Below are positions 7,440 through 18,969 of a stretch of DNA of 34,748 bases, in pieces. Position 1 is the first letter of the stretch, and each line of letters starts with the position of its first letter. The translations under genes were made by a program, and so were the position numbers. The notes under the pieces are model-generated. The model worked only from the letters and a program-made list of their open reading frames with translations. It did not search any database and was not told the origin of the DNA. Source of the stretch: Myxococcota bacterium (GTDB taxonomy: Bacteria; Myxococcota_A; UBA9160; UBA4427); assembly GCA_028278345.1 (NCBI GenBank), contig JANQEL010000197.1, positions 1-34,748 of the forward strand, given 5' to 3'.

Positions 7440-7445
7440 TACACT
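7440..7445 (+). promoter_or_regulatory. Possible -10 element of the dsbD operon
   Basis: TACACT (TAnnnT class). It lies 11 bases before an in-frame GTG at 7457 and 59 bases before the ATG preferred for dsbD. No strong -35 element is seen. Confidence 0.3.
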
Positions 7446-7504
7446 CGCGCGACTTCGTGACCGAGCCCTGGCCATACGATGCAGCCCGCGAGCCGAACCG
7501 CGCG

Positions 7505-9817
7505 ATGCCGAGCGCGCTGATTCCGCTTGCGCAGCGGCGATGCCGCGCGCTCCTCCTGCTGGGCGCGCTGCTCTCGATCGTGTGGCCGACGATCGCGAGC
7601 GCAGCGGTACCGGAAGTTCCCGATTCGGCCGTCGGCAGTGCGGCGATCCACGATGGCGAAGCGCGCGTGACGGCACGCTTGCTCGTCGAATCCGAACAGG
7701 TGCAGTCGGGAAGGGCCGTGCGCGCCGGCGTGCACTTCGAGGTGGCGCGGGGTTGGCACGTCTACTGGCGCAACCCCGGCGATAGCGCGCTGCCGACGCG
7801 AATCAGCTGGCAGATCGAGCAGGATCCCGAGGCGCGCATTGGCGAGATCGCCTGGCCTGCTCCCAAAGTCTTCCACGAGATCGGCACGGGCTTCACCACC
7901 TTCGGTTATTCGAACGAAGTCCTGCTCGCCCAGACCCTCGAACTTCGCGCGCAGATCGACGGGCCGATCGACGTCGTGGCGGACGTCCGCTTCCTGGTCT
8001 GCGAGGAGATCTGCATCCCGGGGCGCGTCTCCCTGCAACGCAGCCTGCTCCTGGGTGCCGAACCCGAAGCCGATCCCGCGGTGACGAAGCTCTTCGATGA
8101 GTACGCCGCACGCGTTCCGCTTCCGGCGGCGGCGCACGACCTCGAGATCGAGACCCTCTACTCGCAGACGGCGGTCCGCCCGGGCGACAGCTTCGTCCTC
8201 GGCATCGTGGCGGCGGGCTGCAAGGGCGACGAAGGTTGCAACGCTGCCGAACTCGCACGGCGCGACCCCGCCGAACTCTTCCTTCCCTACGACGCCCTCA
8301 ACCCCACGGTGCGACCCCTCGGCGCCCAGCCGCGAGAAGGCCACCCGGGCCAGACGATCGTTGCCGTGCGGGGCAACATCGAAGCCGGCGCGCCTCCGCG
8401 CACCGTCGCGCCCCTGCGCGGATTGCTCGCGGTCCCGGGTATCGGCGACGATGGAGAAAGCGCCTACGTCGAAGTCGACCTGCCCTTTCCGACATCGGAA
8501 GCCGAGAGCGAGATCACCCTGCTCGCAACGGACTGGCTCGATCCCGCGTTGATGGAGACGCCGGCCAGCGTCGCGATCCACCTGCCCCTCGCCTTTGCCC
8601 TCGCCCTGCTCGGCGGCTTGATCCTGAATCTGATGCCGTGCGTGCTGCCCGTCCTCGCGATCAAGCTCGTTGCGCTGAGCGAGCAGGTCCACGCGTCGCG
8701 CGGGCGGGGAGTGCGACTGGGCGTGGCCTATCTCGCGGGGATCGAGATCTCGATGCTGCTGCTCGCGGGCTTCGTGATCGCCCTGCGGCAAGCAGGCGTT
8801 GCGGTGGGTTGGGGGTTCCAGTTCCAGGAGCCGATGTTCATGGTCGCCATCGCGATCCTCGTGGTCGCCATGGCGTGCAATCTCTTCGGTTTCTTCGAGA
8901 TGGGTTGGGATGTCGGTCGCGCGGCCGAACTCGGGCAGCAGGGCGGCGATCTGCGACGCAGCTTCTTCGATGGCTTTCTCGCCGTGGCGCTGTCGACACC
9001 GTGTTCTGCACCCTTCCTCGGAACCGCCGTGGGGTTTGCCTTCGCGGGAGGTGTTGTGGACATCGTCGCGATCTTCTCCGCGATCGGTCTGGGGCTCGCG
9101 CTTCCCTTCGTCGCGGCCTCGCTGGTGCCGGGCCTCGCGCGGGTGATCCCCGCCCCCGGTCCGTGGATGACGAAGCTCCGCGCAGTGCTCGGCCTCGCGC
9201 TGCTCGGGACCGCGGTGTGGCTCCTCTGGTTGATCGACCGGGCAGCGGGGAGCGACGCCCAGCTGCTCGTCGTGATCGTGCTCGCCCTCGTGGCCGCGGG
9301 TTCGTTCGGCTTCGGACGCCTGCAGCGACGCGCTCCCGGCGAACCGCAGCGCGTCGCCGTCGCGACGGGGGGCGTGGCCACCGTACTCACGCTCCTTCTC
9401 CTTCCCATCGAACCGCTCCCGCGCGACGCCAACGCGGCGACGAACGAAGCGTCGATCCCGTGGAGTGACTTCGACCCCGAAGCGATCCGCACAACCCTCG
9501 ACGAGGGGCGCCCCGTCTTCGTCTACTTCACCGCCGACTGGTGCATCACCTGCAAGGTGAACGAACAGCTCGTGCTCGAAGACGAGAGCGTGGTCGACGC
9601 CTTCGAAGAGCACGGCATCGTGACCTTCCGCGCCGACTGGACCCTGCGCGACGAAACGATTCGCCGCGAACTCGCGCGTCACGGCAAGGCGGGTGTGCCC
9701 GTCTATCTGGTGTACGACCCGAGTCGACCCGAGCGGCCGCTGGTGTTGCCCGAACTGATCACCGTCGACGCCGTCCTGAAGGCCCTCGAGCGCGCCGCGC
9801 GAGCCGCGGCGGGTTAG
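7505..9817 (+). CDS. DsbD-family thiol:disulfide interchange protein
   Basis: About 770 residues. A signal peptide (LLLLGALLSIVWPTIASAA) is followed by a periplasmic domain (about 30-350) with C166-EEI-C170, typical of the DsbC-like N-terminus of ScsB-like DsbD proteins. The membrane domain (about 357-650, eight segments) holds the paired cysteines C379 in LMPCVLPV and C500 in LSTPCSAPF. A C-terminal thioredoxin domain (about 655-770) has YFTADWCITCKVNE with C680 and C683. The family moves electrons from cytoplasmic thioredoxin through the membrane to periplasmic thiol proteins, for disulfide isomerisation, cytochrome c maturation or copper resistance. All expected cysteines are present. The start is uncertain: ATG 7505 gives a compact signal peptide; GTG 7457 is in frame and close to a possible -10 box. 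The stop overlaps the next start. Confidence 0.9.
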   Translation: MPSALIPLAQRRCRALLLLGALLSIVWPTIASAAVPEVPDSAVGSAAIHDGEARVTARLLVESEQVQSGRAVRAGVHFEVARGWHVYWRNPGDSALPTRISWQIEQDPEARIGEIAWPAPKVFHEIGTGFTTFGYSNEVLLAQTLELRAQIDGPIDVVADVRFLVCEEICIPGRVSLQRSLLLGAEPEADPAVTKLFDEYAARVPLPAAAHDLEIETLYSQTAVRPGDSFVLGIVAAGCKGDEGCNAAELARRDPAELFLPYDALNPTVRPLGAQPREGHPGQTIVAVRGNIEAGAPPRTVAPLRGLLAVPGIGDDGESAYVEVDLPFPTSEAESEITLLATDWLDPALMETPASVAIHLPLAFALALLGGLILNLMPCVLPVLAIKLVALSEQVHASRGRGVRLGVAYLAGIEISMLLLAGFVIALRQAGVAVGWGFQFQEPMFMVAIAILVVAMACNLFGFFEMGWDVGRAAELGQQGGDLRRSFFDGFLAVALSTPCSAPFLGTAVGFAFAGGVVDIVAIFSAIGLGLALPFVAASLVPGLARVIPAPGPWMTKLRAVLGLALLGTAVWLLWLIDRAAGSDAQLLVVIVLALVAAGSFGFGRLQRRAPGEPQRVAVATGGVATVLTLLLLPIEPLPRDANAATNEASIPWSDFDPEAIRTTLDEGRPVFVYFTADWCITCKVNEQLVLEDESVVDAFEEHGIVTFRADWTLRDETIRRELARHGKAGVPVYLVYDPSRPERPLVLPELITVDAVLKALERAARAAAG

Positions 9818-12800
9818 TGGTGGAGCCCGGCCCGCAATCGCCGGCCGTGCGCGCGCCCGGGGCGGGCTGGGTGTTGCGCTTCTTCCCGAGCGTGCGCGAC
9901 ACCGAACGCGAACGCTTCGTCTTCTTCTTCGCACTCTCGGCCCTGCTGTGTCTGGCCCAGACCCTGGGGCTCGCGGGGAGCGAAGCCCTCTTCCTCGAAC
10001 GCATCGGCCCCGAAGCCCTGCCGCACGTGTTCGTCGCCGCCCCCGTGATCACCGTCGCGGGTTGCCTCCTCTACGCCGCGGTGGTGGGCGTGCAGCGCAA
10101 CGACGATCTCTTCAGCGCGATGCTGGTCCTGTGTGGCGTCACGCTCGCGATCCTCGGCGGAGCGGCGCTCGCCGGCGTGCCCTACGTGTTCCACACGCTC
10201 TTCTGCGCGGCCTATCTCACGCAGGCGGTGTTGATCAATCTGCACTTCTGGACCTTCGCGGCCGACTTCTTCGACACCCTGCAGAGCAAGCGGCTCTATC
10301 CCTACCTCGTCGTCGGGGCGAGCGGGGGTGGAGTCGTCGGGGGCCTGATCGCGGCGCTGGCCGGCTTCGCCCTGCCCGCCGAAGCATTGATCGGGTTGTG
10401 GGCGGTGGCCCTGCTCTGCGGTGCCGGGCTGCTCGTCCGTGCGCGAAGCGATCTGCGTCGCTGGCGAACCGTGGGCGGCGAGGAGCGGGACGAGAGTTCG
10501 ACGAGTGGCCTGCAGGGCGCGGTTCGTTTCCTCACGCGTTCGCGACTCGCTCTCTGGCTCGTGATCTCGATCGTGGGGATGATCTCGTCGCTCTTCGTCC
10601 TGCAATACCTTTACCTCGGCATCTTCAGTGAGAGCTTCGCGACGGCCGAGACCCTCGCGATATTCCTCGGCGTCTATCTCGCCGTCAGCAACGGCATCGA
10701 GATCCTCACCGCCACGGTGCTGACGCCGCACCTGCTCCATCGCTTCGGGGTGCCGACCGCGAACCTCGTGCACCCGGTGTTGACCGTCGCGGTGTTTCCC
10801 CTCGTCGCCGCGAACCCGAGTCTGCTTCCCGCCGTGCTGGCGCGCGCGGTGCGCGAGTTGCTCGAGAACGCGATGGCGGCACCGATCCGACAGCTCGCCT
10901 ACAACGCCCTGCCCTTCCGCTTCCGCGGACGGGTGCGCGCGTTGCTCGAAGGCGTCGTGCTCTTCGCCGCGATGGCGCTGGCGGGCGGCCTGCTCCTGGC
11001 CATCGCCGAAACGGCGAGCCTCACCTTGTTGTGTGGAATCGGCGCGGCGATGGGCGCGGCCTACTTTGGCGCGAGCATCGCAGTGCGCCGCGCCTACCTG
11101 TCGAGCCTGGTCGACGAACTGCGCCGCGGACGTCTCGACCTGAGTCAGCTCGACGCCGAACTCGGTGTGGCGGGCATGACGAACCTCGCAGCGCAGTGGC
11201 AACGCATCCTCGAAGACAGCGACGCCGCACCCGGCGGGAGCGTCCTGCGCTTCGCGCGCGATCTCGCGGAGCACGGGTTCAGCGACATCGTGGTACACGC
11301 CAGCCACCATCGCGAACCCGCGGTGCGCCGAGCCTGTGTCGAGGCGCTACTCGACTTCGATCCCGCGGCCCTCGAACCCCACCTCGAACGATTGCTGGGC
11401 GACGCAGATGAACGCGTTCGCCTCGCGACCCTGCGTGCTCTGGTCGAGTTCCCTTCCCGCAGCGATCGCATCGGCGAGCTGCTCGAAGCCGGTCTCCACG
11501 ACCCCGCGCCCGGGGTTCGCGCGGCTGCGGCGTTCGTGGCCGGCCCCCTCGGCGTCGACATCCTGCGTGCGCTGCTCGACTCGGGCGATCGCGCGGCGAC
11601 CGTGGCCGCCCTCGAACACCTGCCCGCCGAACTCACCCCCCTCGCGCTGCCGGCCCTCGACCACGAAGCCGCCGACGTTCGCGCCGCCGCCATCCGATGC
11701 CTGGCGCGCGAAGCGTTCGAAGCGCCGCTGCCCACCGCGCGTCTGCTCGAGACCCTCGACGATCCCGATGCCGGTGTGCGCGCCGCCGCGGCCGCGGCCC
11801 TGGTCTTCTGCCGCGACGAGGATGCCGAGGCGGTGATCGCCGCCCTCGCCAGTGCGCTCGACGACGCGGGGCGGACCGTCCGTCTGGCTGCAGCCGAGGC
11901 CCTGGCCCAGCGCGGTGAAGCCGGCGTCGAGGCCGCGCTCGGCATGGTGCGCCATCCGCGTCTCTGGACCGCGCACGCGGCCTTGCACGCCACCGCCTCC
12001 GCGAAGGATCACGACATCACACCCTCGCTGCTCGTGGCCTACCGCGCATGCGTGCGCGATGCCTGGCGCTACGCGTGTGCGGTGGAACTCGCACCCGAGG
12101 AGCCCAACTTCCCCTCGCGCTTCACCCGGGTGGCCCTCAGCAACGCCTACGAGCGCACGACGCGACTCGCCTTCGAGATGCTCGCCGTGCTCGAAGCTGC
12201 GCGCGTGGTGCACAGCGTGCGTCGCACCCTCGAGCGCGGCTCCAACCGCGGGCGCGCGGACGCCCTCGAAGTGCTCAGCCACCTGGCCGATCGCGAGGCC
12301 TCCGGTTGGTTCGCACTGCTGCTCGAGGCCGGGCCCTTCGCGGAGAAACGCCAGGCCCTGGCCGGCGCGATCGAACTCCCCGCAGACTTTCCGAGCGTCC
12401 TCACCACCCTCGAGAGCGAAGACGATCGCTGGCTGCGTCTCGCCGCGCGTGCGGCGCGGGGCGACGAACCGAACGACTCCACCACCCCCTCTCCGGCCAA
12501 AACGGAGGTCGACCTGATGCAACGTCTCCTCGCCCTGCGCAAGGTTCCGCTCTTCAGCGAGCTGAGCCTCGACCGCCTCGAAGCGATCCATCAGTTGATG
12601 AGCGAGACCCAGTTCCTGCGCGGCGAGGTCGTCGTGCGCGAAGGGGATCCCGCCGATGATCTCTACGTGTTGATCGAAGGCGAACTCGAGATCTACAAGG
12701 ATCACGGCACGAAGGACGAGCGCCTGCTGAACACCCAGAACCCGATCGCCTACATGGGTGAGATCGCCATCCTCGACGGCTCGCCGCGCAGTGCCACGGC

Positions 12801-12942
12801 GATCGCATCGAAGGACTCGCGGCTACTGCGCCTCGGCGGTGAGCCGTTCAAGGAGATCGTCCTGCAGACGCCGGAGATCTCCTTCGAGATCTTCAAGGTG
12901 CTGACCGCACGCATCCGCGCCGCGGAAACCCGGCGCGCCTAG
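9817..12942 (+). CDS. Nucleotide-translocase-like membrane domain fused to HEAT repeats and a cyclic-nucleotide-binding domain
   Basis: About 1041 residues, started at GTG 9817, which overlaps the dsbD stop by one base (TAGTG); GTG 9820 is equally possible. Residues about 30-425 form a twelve-helix membrane domain resembling NTT/Npt1-type ADP/ATP translocases or MFS carriers. Residues about 480-860 are HEAT-type helical repeats, with recurring [48 protein letters not shown] and [15 protein letters not shown]. Residues about 900-1035 are a CAP/PKA-type domain: [35 protein letters not shown] and the phosphate cassette [17 protein letters not shown], whose Glu and Arg are kept, so cAMP or cGMP binding is plausible. 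Similar fusions occur in some deltaproteobacteria, to my recollection without known function. Its place between two thiol-redox genes suggests an envelope role. Confidence 0.8.
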   Translation: MVEPGPQSPAVRAPGAGWVLRFFPSVRDTERERFVFFFALSALLCLAQTLGLAGSEALFLERIGPEALPHVFVAAPVITVAGCLLYAAVVGVQRNDDLFSAMLVLCGVTLAILGGAALAGVPYVFHTLFCAAYLTQAVLINLHFWTFAADFFDTLQSKRLYPYLVVGASGGGVVGGLIAALAGFALPAEALIGLWAVALLCGAGLLVRARSDLRRWRTVGGEERDESSTSGLQGAVRFLTRSRLALWLVISIVGMISSLFVLQYLYLGIFSESFATAETLAIFLGVYLAVSNGIEILTATVLTPHLLHRFGVPTANLVHPVLTVAVFPLVAANPSLLPAVLARAVRELLENAMAAPIRQLAYNALPFRFRGRVRALLEGVVLFAAMALAGGLLLAIAETASLTLLCGIGAAMGAAYFGASIAVRRAYLSSLVDELRRGRLDLSQLDAELGVAGMTNLAAQWQRILEDSDAAPGGSVLRFARDLAEHGFSDIVVHASHHREPAVRRACVEALLDFDPAALEPHLERLLGDADERVRLATLRALVEFPSRSDRIGELLEAGLHDPAPGVRAAAAFVAGPLGVDILRALLDSGDRAATVAALEHLPAELTPLALPALDHEAADVRAAAIRCLAREAFEAPLPTARLLETLDDPDAGVRAAAAAALVFCRDEDAEAVIAALASALDDAGRTVRLAAAEALAQRGEAGVEAALGMVRHPRLWTAHAALHATASAKDHDITPSLLVAYRACVRDAWRYACAVELAPEEPNFPSRFTRVALSNAYERTTRLAFEMLAVLEAARVVHSVRRTLERGSNRGRADALEVLSHLADREASGWFALLLEAGPFAEKRQALAGAIELPADFPSVLTTLESEDDRWLRLAARAARGDEPNDSTTPSPAKTEVDLMQRLLALRKVPLFSELSLDRLEAIHQLMSETQFLRGEVVVREGDPADDLYVLIEGELEIYKDHGTKDERLLNTQNPIAYMGEIAILDGSPRSATAIASKDSRLLRLGGEPFKEIVLQTPEISFEIFKVLTARIRAAETRRA

Positions 12943-12943
12943 G

Positions 12944-15340
<2,397 letters not shown>

Positions 15341-15364
15341 CCGCAGTGAAGGCGAGTGGCCCGC

Positions 15365-16372
15365 TCAGAAGAGCCCGACGCTGCGCTCGATCACCCAGAA
15401 GACGCTCAGCACGCCGATCGCATAGGCGGCGCCCCAATCGATCCACGTGCGTGAGGCGGCGGCGATCTGGGCCAGGCGGTGAACGATCAACCAGACCGCG
15501 CCGATGAAGACCAGCTGCCCGACTTCGATGCCTACGTTGAAGAAGAAGAGGGCCAGCGGGATCTCACCACTCGGCAGACCGGTTTCACGCAGCGCCCCGG
15601 CGAAGCCCAGCCCGTGCAACAGGCCGAAGCCAAAGGACGCGATCCACGGACGCAGCCGCAGCCAGCTCTCCTTCGCCCCTTCGGCCGCGTCGCCCTTGAC
15701 GAGTTCGAGCGCCACGATCACCAGACTGATCGCGATCCCCACTTCGACGATCGACTGTGGCACCCGCACCCAATCGAGGATCGCGAGTGCGAGCGTGATG
15801 CTGTGGCCCACCGTGAAGAAGGTGATCGCCCCCACGAGCTTGCGCGCGCCGCGGATCAGGAGCATGAGCCCGAGCACGAAGAGCAGATGGTCCGGGCCGA
15901 GCAGGATGTGCTCGACGCCCAGCGCAGCGTAGGCGACGGCGACACTTCCGCCGCTCACCACCTCGAACTCGGGATCGTCAGCGCGGATCAGCCCCTTGGC
16001 GAGGGAGCCATCGGCGTAGACCACGCGGATCAAGGCGGTGGTGCGGCTGCGATCGAGCCCCGTGACCGAGAGCGAATGCCCTTCGAGCCCGGCTTCGCCG
16101 CAGTCGACCTGCCAGAAGAACTCGACGTAGGTCGACCCCGGTTCGGCGCGCCGCTCGCCGAATTCCCGGCAGTGGGAAGGCAGCCGCGGTTCGATGTCGA
16201 CACCGGGGGCGCGCAGGCTCGGCGTCTTCCAACGCACATCGAACACGCCCCCTTTTCCCTGGGTCATCTCGAGGAGCGATGGAGCGAGAGCATGGGCGAA
16301 CGCGCTCGACGTCATCAGGGTCGAGCACGCGACGAACGCGAGTAGAGTCGATACGAGGATGCGCCGGATCAT
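15365..16372 (-). CDS. HupE/UreJ-family membrane protein with periplasmic N-terminal domain
   Basis: 335 residues from ATG 16372. A signal peptide ends near SSAFAHA (residue 27). Residues 28-140 are a periplasmic domain with cysteines at 68 and 91, and the rest has about six to seven membrane segments. The family motifs are LGVEHILLGPDHLLFVLGL (H155, D161, H162), FFTVGHSITLALA (H190) and FGFGLLHGLGFAGAL (H253). HupE and UreJ proteins are thought to carry nickel or related divalent metals, but this long two-domain subgroup is often found without hydrogenase or urease, as here. The Asp/His motifs support metal transport; which metal is unknown. There is no Shine-Dalgarno sequence. A TACGCT box (16389-16384) lies 11 bases before the ATG, suggesting a leaderless or nearly leaderless message. 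It is divergent from the SDR gene. Confidence 0.82.
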   Translation of the reverse strand: MIRRILVSTLLAFVACSTLMTSSAFAHALAPSLLEMTQGKGGVFDVRWKTPSLRAPGVDIEPRLPSHCREFGERRAEPGSTYVEFFWQVDCGEAGLEGHSLSVTGLDRSRTTALIRVVYADGSLAKGLIRADDPEFEVVSGGSVAVAYAALGVEHILLGPDHLLFVLGLMLLIRGARKLVGAITFFTVGHSITLALAILDWVRVPQSIVEVGIAISLVIVALELVKGDAAEGAKESWLRLRPWIASFGFGLLHGLGFAGALRETGLPSGEIPLALFFFNVGIEVGQLVFIGAVWLIVHRLAQIAAASRTWIDWGAAYAIGVLSVFWVIERSVGLF

Positions 16373-16438
16373 GAGGGGCGCGTAGCGTAGTCGATCCCCG
16401 CGCGCGACATCCTCCAAAGAACCCAAAAAGGAACCGAG

Positions 16439-17290
16439 ATGCAGGAGTTCACCGACAAGACGGCCGTCGTGACCGGCGCCGCGAGCGGCATCGGCCGCGC
16501 CCTGGTCGAGAAGTTCGCCAAAGCCGGCTGCCACGTCGTCGCAGCCGACGTCGACGCCGCGGGCCTCGAAGAGACACGCAAGCGCGCCGAGGCCCTGGGC
16601 GCTCGGGCCATCGGCGTGCACTGCGACGTCACCCGGCAGGACAACCTCGACGCCTGTGCGGACGCCGCCTACGAGGCCTTCGGTGCGGTCCACATCCTGT
16701 GCAACAACGCCGGCGTTCTCTCGGGCGGCACCACCTGGGAGCTACCGATCGAGGACTACCAGTGGCAGATCGCGGTCAACACCCTAGGCCCGATCCACGG
16801 CGTACGGAGTTTCGTGCCCCGCATGCTCGAACAGCAGAGCGAGGGCCACATCGTGAACACGGCCTCGATGGCGGCGCTCACCACGATGCCCTTCGCCGGC
16901 GCCTACCACCTGAGCAAGCACGCCTGCCTCGCCTTCACCGAGTGCCTCTACCACGAACTCAGGGAGACGAAGCTCGGCGTCTCGGTGCTCTGCCCCGAAC
17001 TGATCAACACGGGGATCGCCGAATCCGAGCGCGTGCGCCCGGAGGGCTTCCAACACCGCGACAAGGATTTCGAGGTGTCACCGGCGGGCAAGATGGTCGT
17101 GGACGCGCTGGCGAACGGCATGAAGACGATCGGCCTCGATCCGAGCGTGATGGCCGACCGCGTGCACGCCGCAATCCAGGAGGATCGCTTCTACATCCTC
17201 GCCGAGGACGCCTGGCGCGACGCGTGCAACACGCGCCTCGACGACATCCGCGAGGGACGCAACCCGACCTTCGCGCCCCCGACGGTCTGA
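16439..17290 (+). CDS. Short-chain dehydrogenase/reductase (SDR)
   Basis: A 283-residue classical SDR, cytosolic and NAD(P)-dependent. It shows the Rossmann motif TGAASGIG (G13, G17, G19), a D at the end of the second strand (VVAADVDAAG) favouring NAD-type binding, CDVTRQDN, CNNAG, and the catalytic triad with S in TASMA and Y156-x3-K160 (YHLSK). The C-terminus has a longer variable region (about 190-283), including QHRDKDFEVSPAGKMVVDAL, resembling SDRs of lipid or alcohol metabolism. The substrate cannot be told. ATG 16439 has an AAGGA ribosome-binding site (16428-16432) 6 nt upstream. It is convergent with the outer-membrane protein gene. Confidence 0.9.
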   Translation: MQEFTDKTAVVTGAASGIGRALVEKFAKAGCHVVAADVDAAGLEETRKRAEALGARAIGVHCDVTRQDNLDACADAAYEAFGAVHILCNNAGVLSGGTTWELPIEDYQWQIAVNTLGPIHGVRSFVPRMLEQQSEGHIVNTASMAALTTMPFAGAYHLSKHACLAFTECLYHELRETKLGVSVLCPELINTGIAESERVRPEGFQHRDKDFEVSPAGKMVVDALANGMKTIGLDPSVMADRVHAAIQEDRFYILAEDAWRDACNTRLDDIREGRNPTFAPPTV

Positions 17291-17329
17291 GCGACCGCCG
17301 GAGGCAGCGAGATCGATTCGCTCGAAGGG

Positions 17330-18670
17330 CTAGAAGTTGCCCTTGAGCGCGAGGACCGCAGAGAGGTTGATGCGGCTGGGCAGCTTCTCGCCATCGCCGA
17401 CATCGATGCCCTTCGGCGAGGCACCGCCGGCCAGATCGAGGGAGAGCAACCAGACCTTGAGGCCCAGACCGCCCGTGAACACCCACGACTGATCGGATGC
17501 GTTCGCGGTATTCAGGTAGCCACCGCCGCGCAGGGCGAGATCGACGACCGGGATCGGCAAGGTGTACTCGGCACCGAACGACCAGATGCGCGACTCGAAG
17601 CCGTCGAGCAATTCACTCTCGTTCTCGGTCAGATCGAGGTCGGAAGCGATCACGAGCGAGCGATCCTTCAGCGGGTAGACCGCGATGCCGCCGCGCACTT
17701 GGGCGTCGAGTTGATACTCGTCCTTGCTGTTCGGTCCCAGGTCCCCGTCATCGCTCGCGTCGAACTTCGGGCTGTTCACGTTGCGCGCCATCAAGCCGAT
17801 CGCGAGCCAATCGAAGGGCTCGTAGAGAAAGCCGAGGTCGAGACCGAAGTTGCCGCTCTCCTCGCGCAGGTCGCTGTCGCCGAAGTCGAGATCGGCGTCG
17901 TCGACCTCGCGGTACTCCACGTACTTGTTGAACGAGATGGCGTGCAGGTACTTCAGGTTCGCGCCCACGCTGATCGTGCCGAGGCTGTCGAGGCCCACCA
18001 TGCCAGCGACCTGATCACCAAAGGGAATCTCGAACTTGTGGCCGTAGCCGAGGCCACTCTCGATGACGCCGAGACCGCGAACGCGGGCACCCGACTCGTT
18101 CTCGTCGATGCCGTTGGCGATGTCACCGAAGGTCTCTCCGATGGCCGGCAGTTCGAGGTTGTCCTGGTCGGTGACCGACGAGATCGCGAACTGGCCGTCG
18201 AAGCGACTGAAGGCTGCGATCTGCTGCCAGCGCAGGGCCATGCCGCCCGACGCCGTACCGACCGCGCCCTGCCCCTCTTCCAACTCGGCAATGGAATCGA
18301 CGAACCGGGTCAGCTCGTCGAGTTCACCCTGGTTGGCGATGTCCGCGCCGCCTTCGATCGCATCGAGCAGAGTGCCGACGTCGTCTTCGATCTCTTCGAG
18401 TTCGTCGATCGTGTCGATCACATCGCCTTCGATGCTGGTCACGAAGTCGACGTTGATGTCCGCGTCGGCCGACTTGCCGTTCGCCAACGCGGCCGGGTTC
18501 CAGTACGAGGCGAAGGCATCGTTCACGCTGGCCACGCCGCTGCCGCCCATCGCCTGATAGCGTGCACCCACCGCACTCCACTCGGCGGCGAACGCCGGCG
18601 CAGCGATCAGGCTCGCCAAGGCGACGGCCCATACGCCCAGCCGGCCAACGGATCGTGAAGTTCGCTTCAT
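17330..18670 (-). CDS. Outer-membrane beta-barrel protein, FadL/TraF_2-like
   Basis: 446 residues. ATG 18670 is preferred over the adjacent ATG 18673 because AGGGAG (18682-18677) then sits 6 nt upstream. A signal peptide ends at AAPAFA (about residue 28). The mature N-terminus, YQAMGGSGVASVNDAFASYW followed by NPAALA, is the hallmark of FadL-fold proteins such as the TraF_2/PorV group. An acidic helical insertion follows at about 80-135 (DTIDELEEIEDDVGTLLDAI and DELTRFVDSIAELEEG). Alternating beta-strands then run to the C-terminal Phe (LALKGNF), as expected for insertion by the BAM machinery. It may be a channel for hydrophobic compounds or a structural porin-like protein; there is no conjugation context. 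It is convergent with the SDR gene. Confidence 0.78.
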   Translation of the reverse strand: MKRTSRSVGRLGVWAVALASLIAAPAFAAEWSAVGARYQAMGGSGVASVNDAFASYWNPAALANGKSADADINVDFVTSIEGDVIDTIDELEEIEDDVGTLLDAIEGGADIANQGELDELTRFVDSIAELEEGQGAVGTASGGMALRWQQIAAFSRFDGQFAISSVTDQDNLELPAIGETFGDIANGIDENESGARVRGLGVIESGLGYGHKFEIPFGDQVAGMVGLDSLGTISVGANLKYLHAISFNKYVEYREVDDADLDFGDSDLREESGNFGLDLGFLYEPFDWLAIGLMARNVNSPKFDASDDGDLGPNSKDEYQLDAQVRGGIAVYPLKDRSLVIASDLDLTENESELLDGFESRIWSFGAEYTLPIPVVDLALRGGGYLNTANASDQSWVFTGGLGLKVWLLSLDLAGGASPKGIDVGDGEKLPSRINLSAVLALKGNF

Positions 18671-18969
18671 CATCTTCTCCCTGGTCCTCGAAAGGATTCC
18701 TCGAAATTCAGTGCGTTCGCTGTTCGCGGGGGGATCGTTCGCTTTCCGTGCAGATAATGCGCAACGCAAGGAGCTTGCGCCCCGCGTTCATTCATATTGT
18801 GCGCGCCCCGTGCTTCGTCGCATTCGAAGATCCAACCGACACCACATCGTCACGGGTCCAAAACCACCCCATTCGTTTCGACTTCCATGCGTGAAGCCTG
18901 AGCGCATTCGAAGCGTTTTCGTCTTTCGCACGTCGAAGTGATCGGGGTCACATGGCGTGTCAACGAATC
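18671..18969. other. Intergenic region between two minus-strand envelope genes
   Basis: About 300 bases without a gene, noticeably richer in A+T than the flanks. It must hold the promoter of the outer-membrane protein gene, but I find no convincing -35/-10 pair on the minus strand. A small perfect hairpin, CGCAAG-GAG-CTTGCG, lies at 18765-18779. It has no T run on either strand, so it is not a typical terminator. Confidence 0.4.
18765..18779. repeat. Short inverted repeat upstream of the outer-membrane protein gene
   Basis: CGCAAG (18765-18770), loop GAG, CTTGCG (18774-18779). It lies about 95 bases upstream of the start of the minus-strand barrel protein, so it could be an operator or a leader hairpin. 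Confidence 0.35.

Noticed and set aside
7439..9934. 831-codon minus-strand open frame opposite dsbD
   Set aside because: It is the mirror of dsbD codon usage: no hydrophobic segments, no motif, and the sense gene has all conserved cysteines.
11347..12705. Minus-strand open frame opposite the HEAT/cNMP region
   Set aside because: Gly/Glu/Arg-rich shadow of the repeated sense sequence with no start site or family motif.
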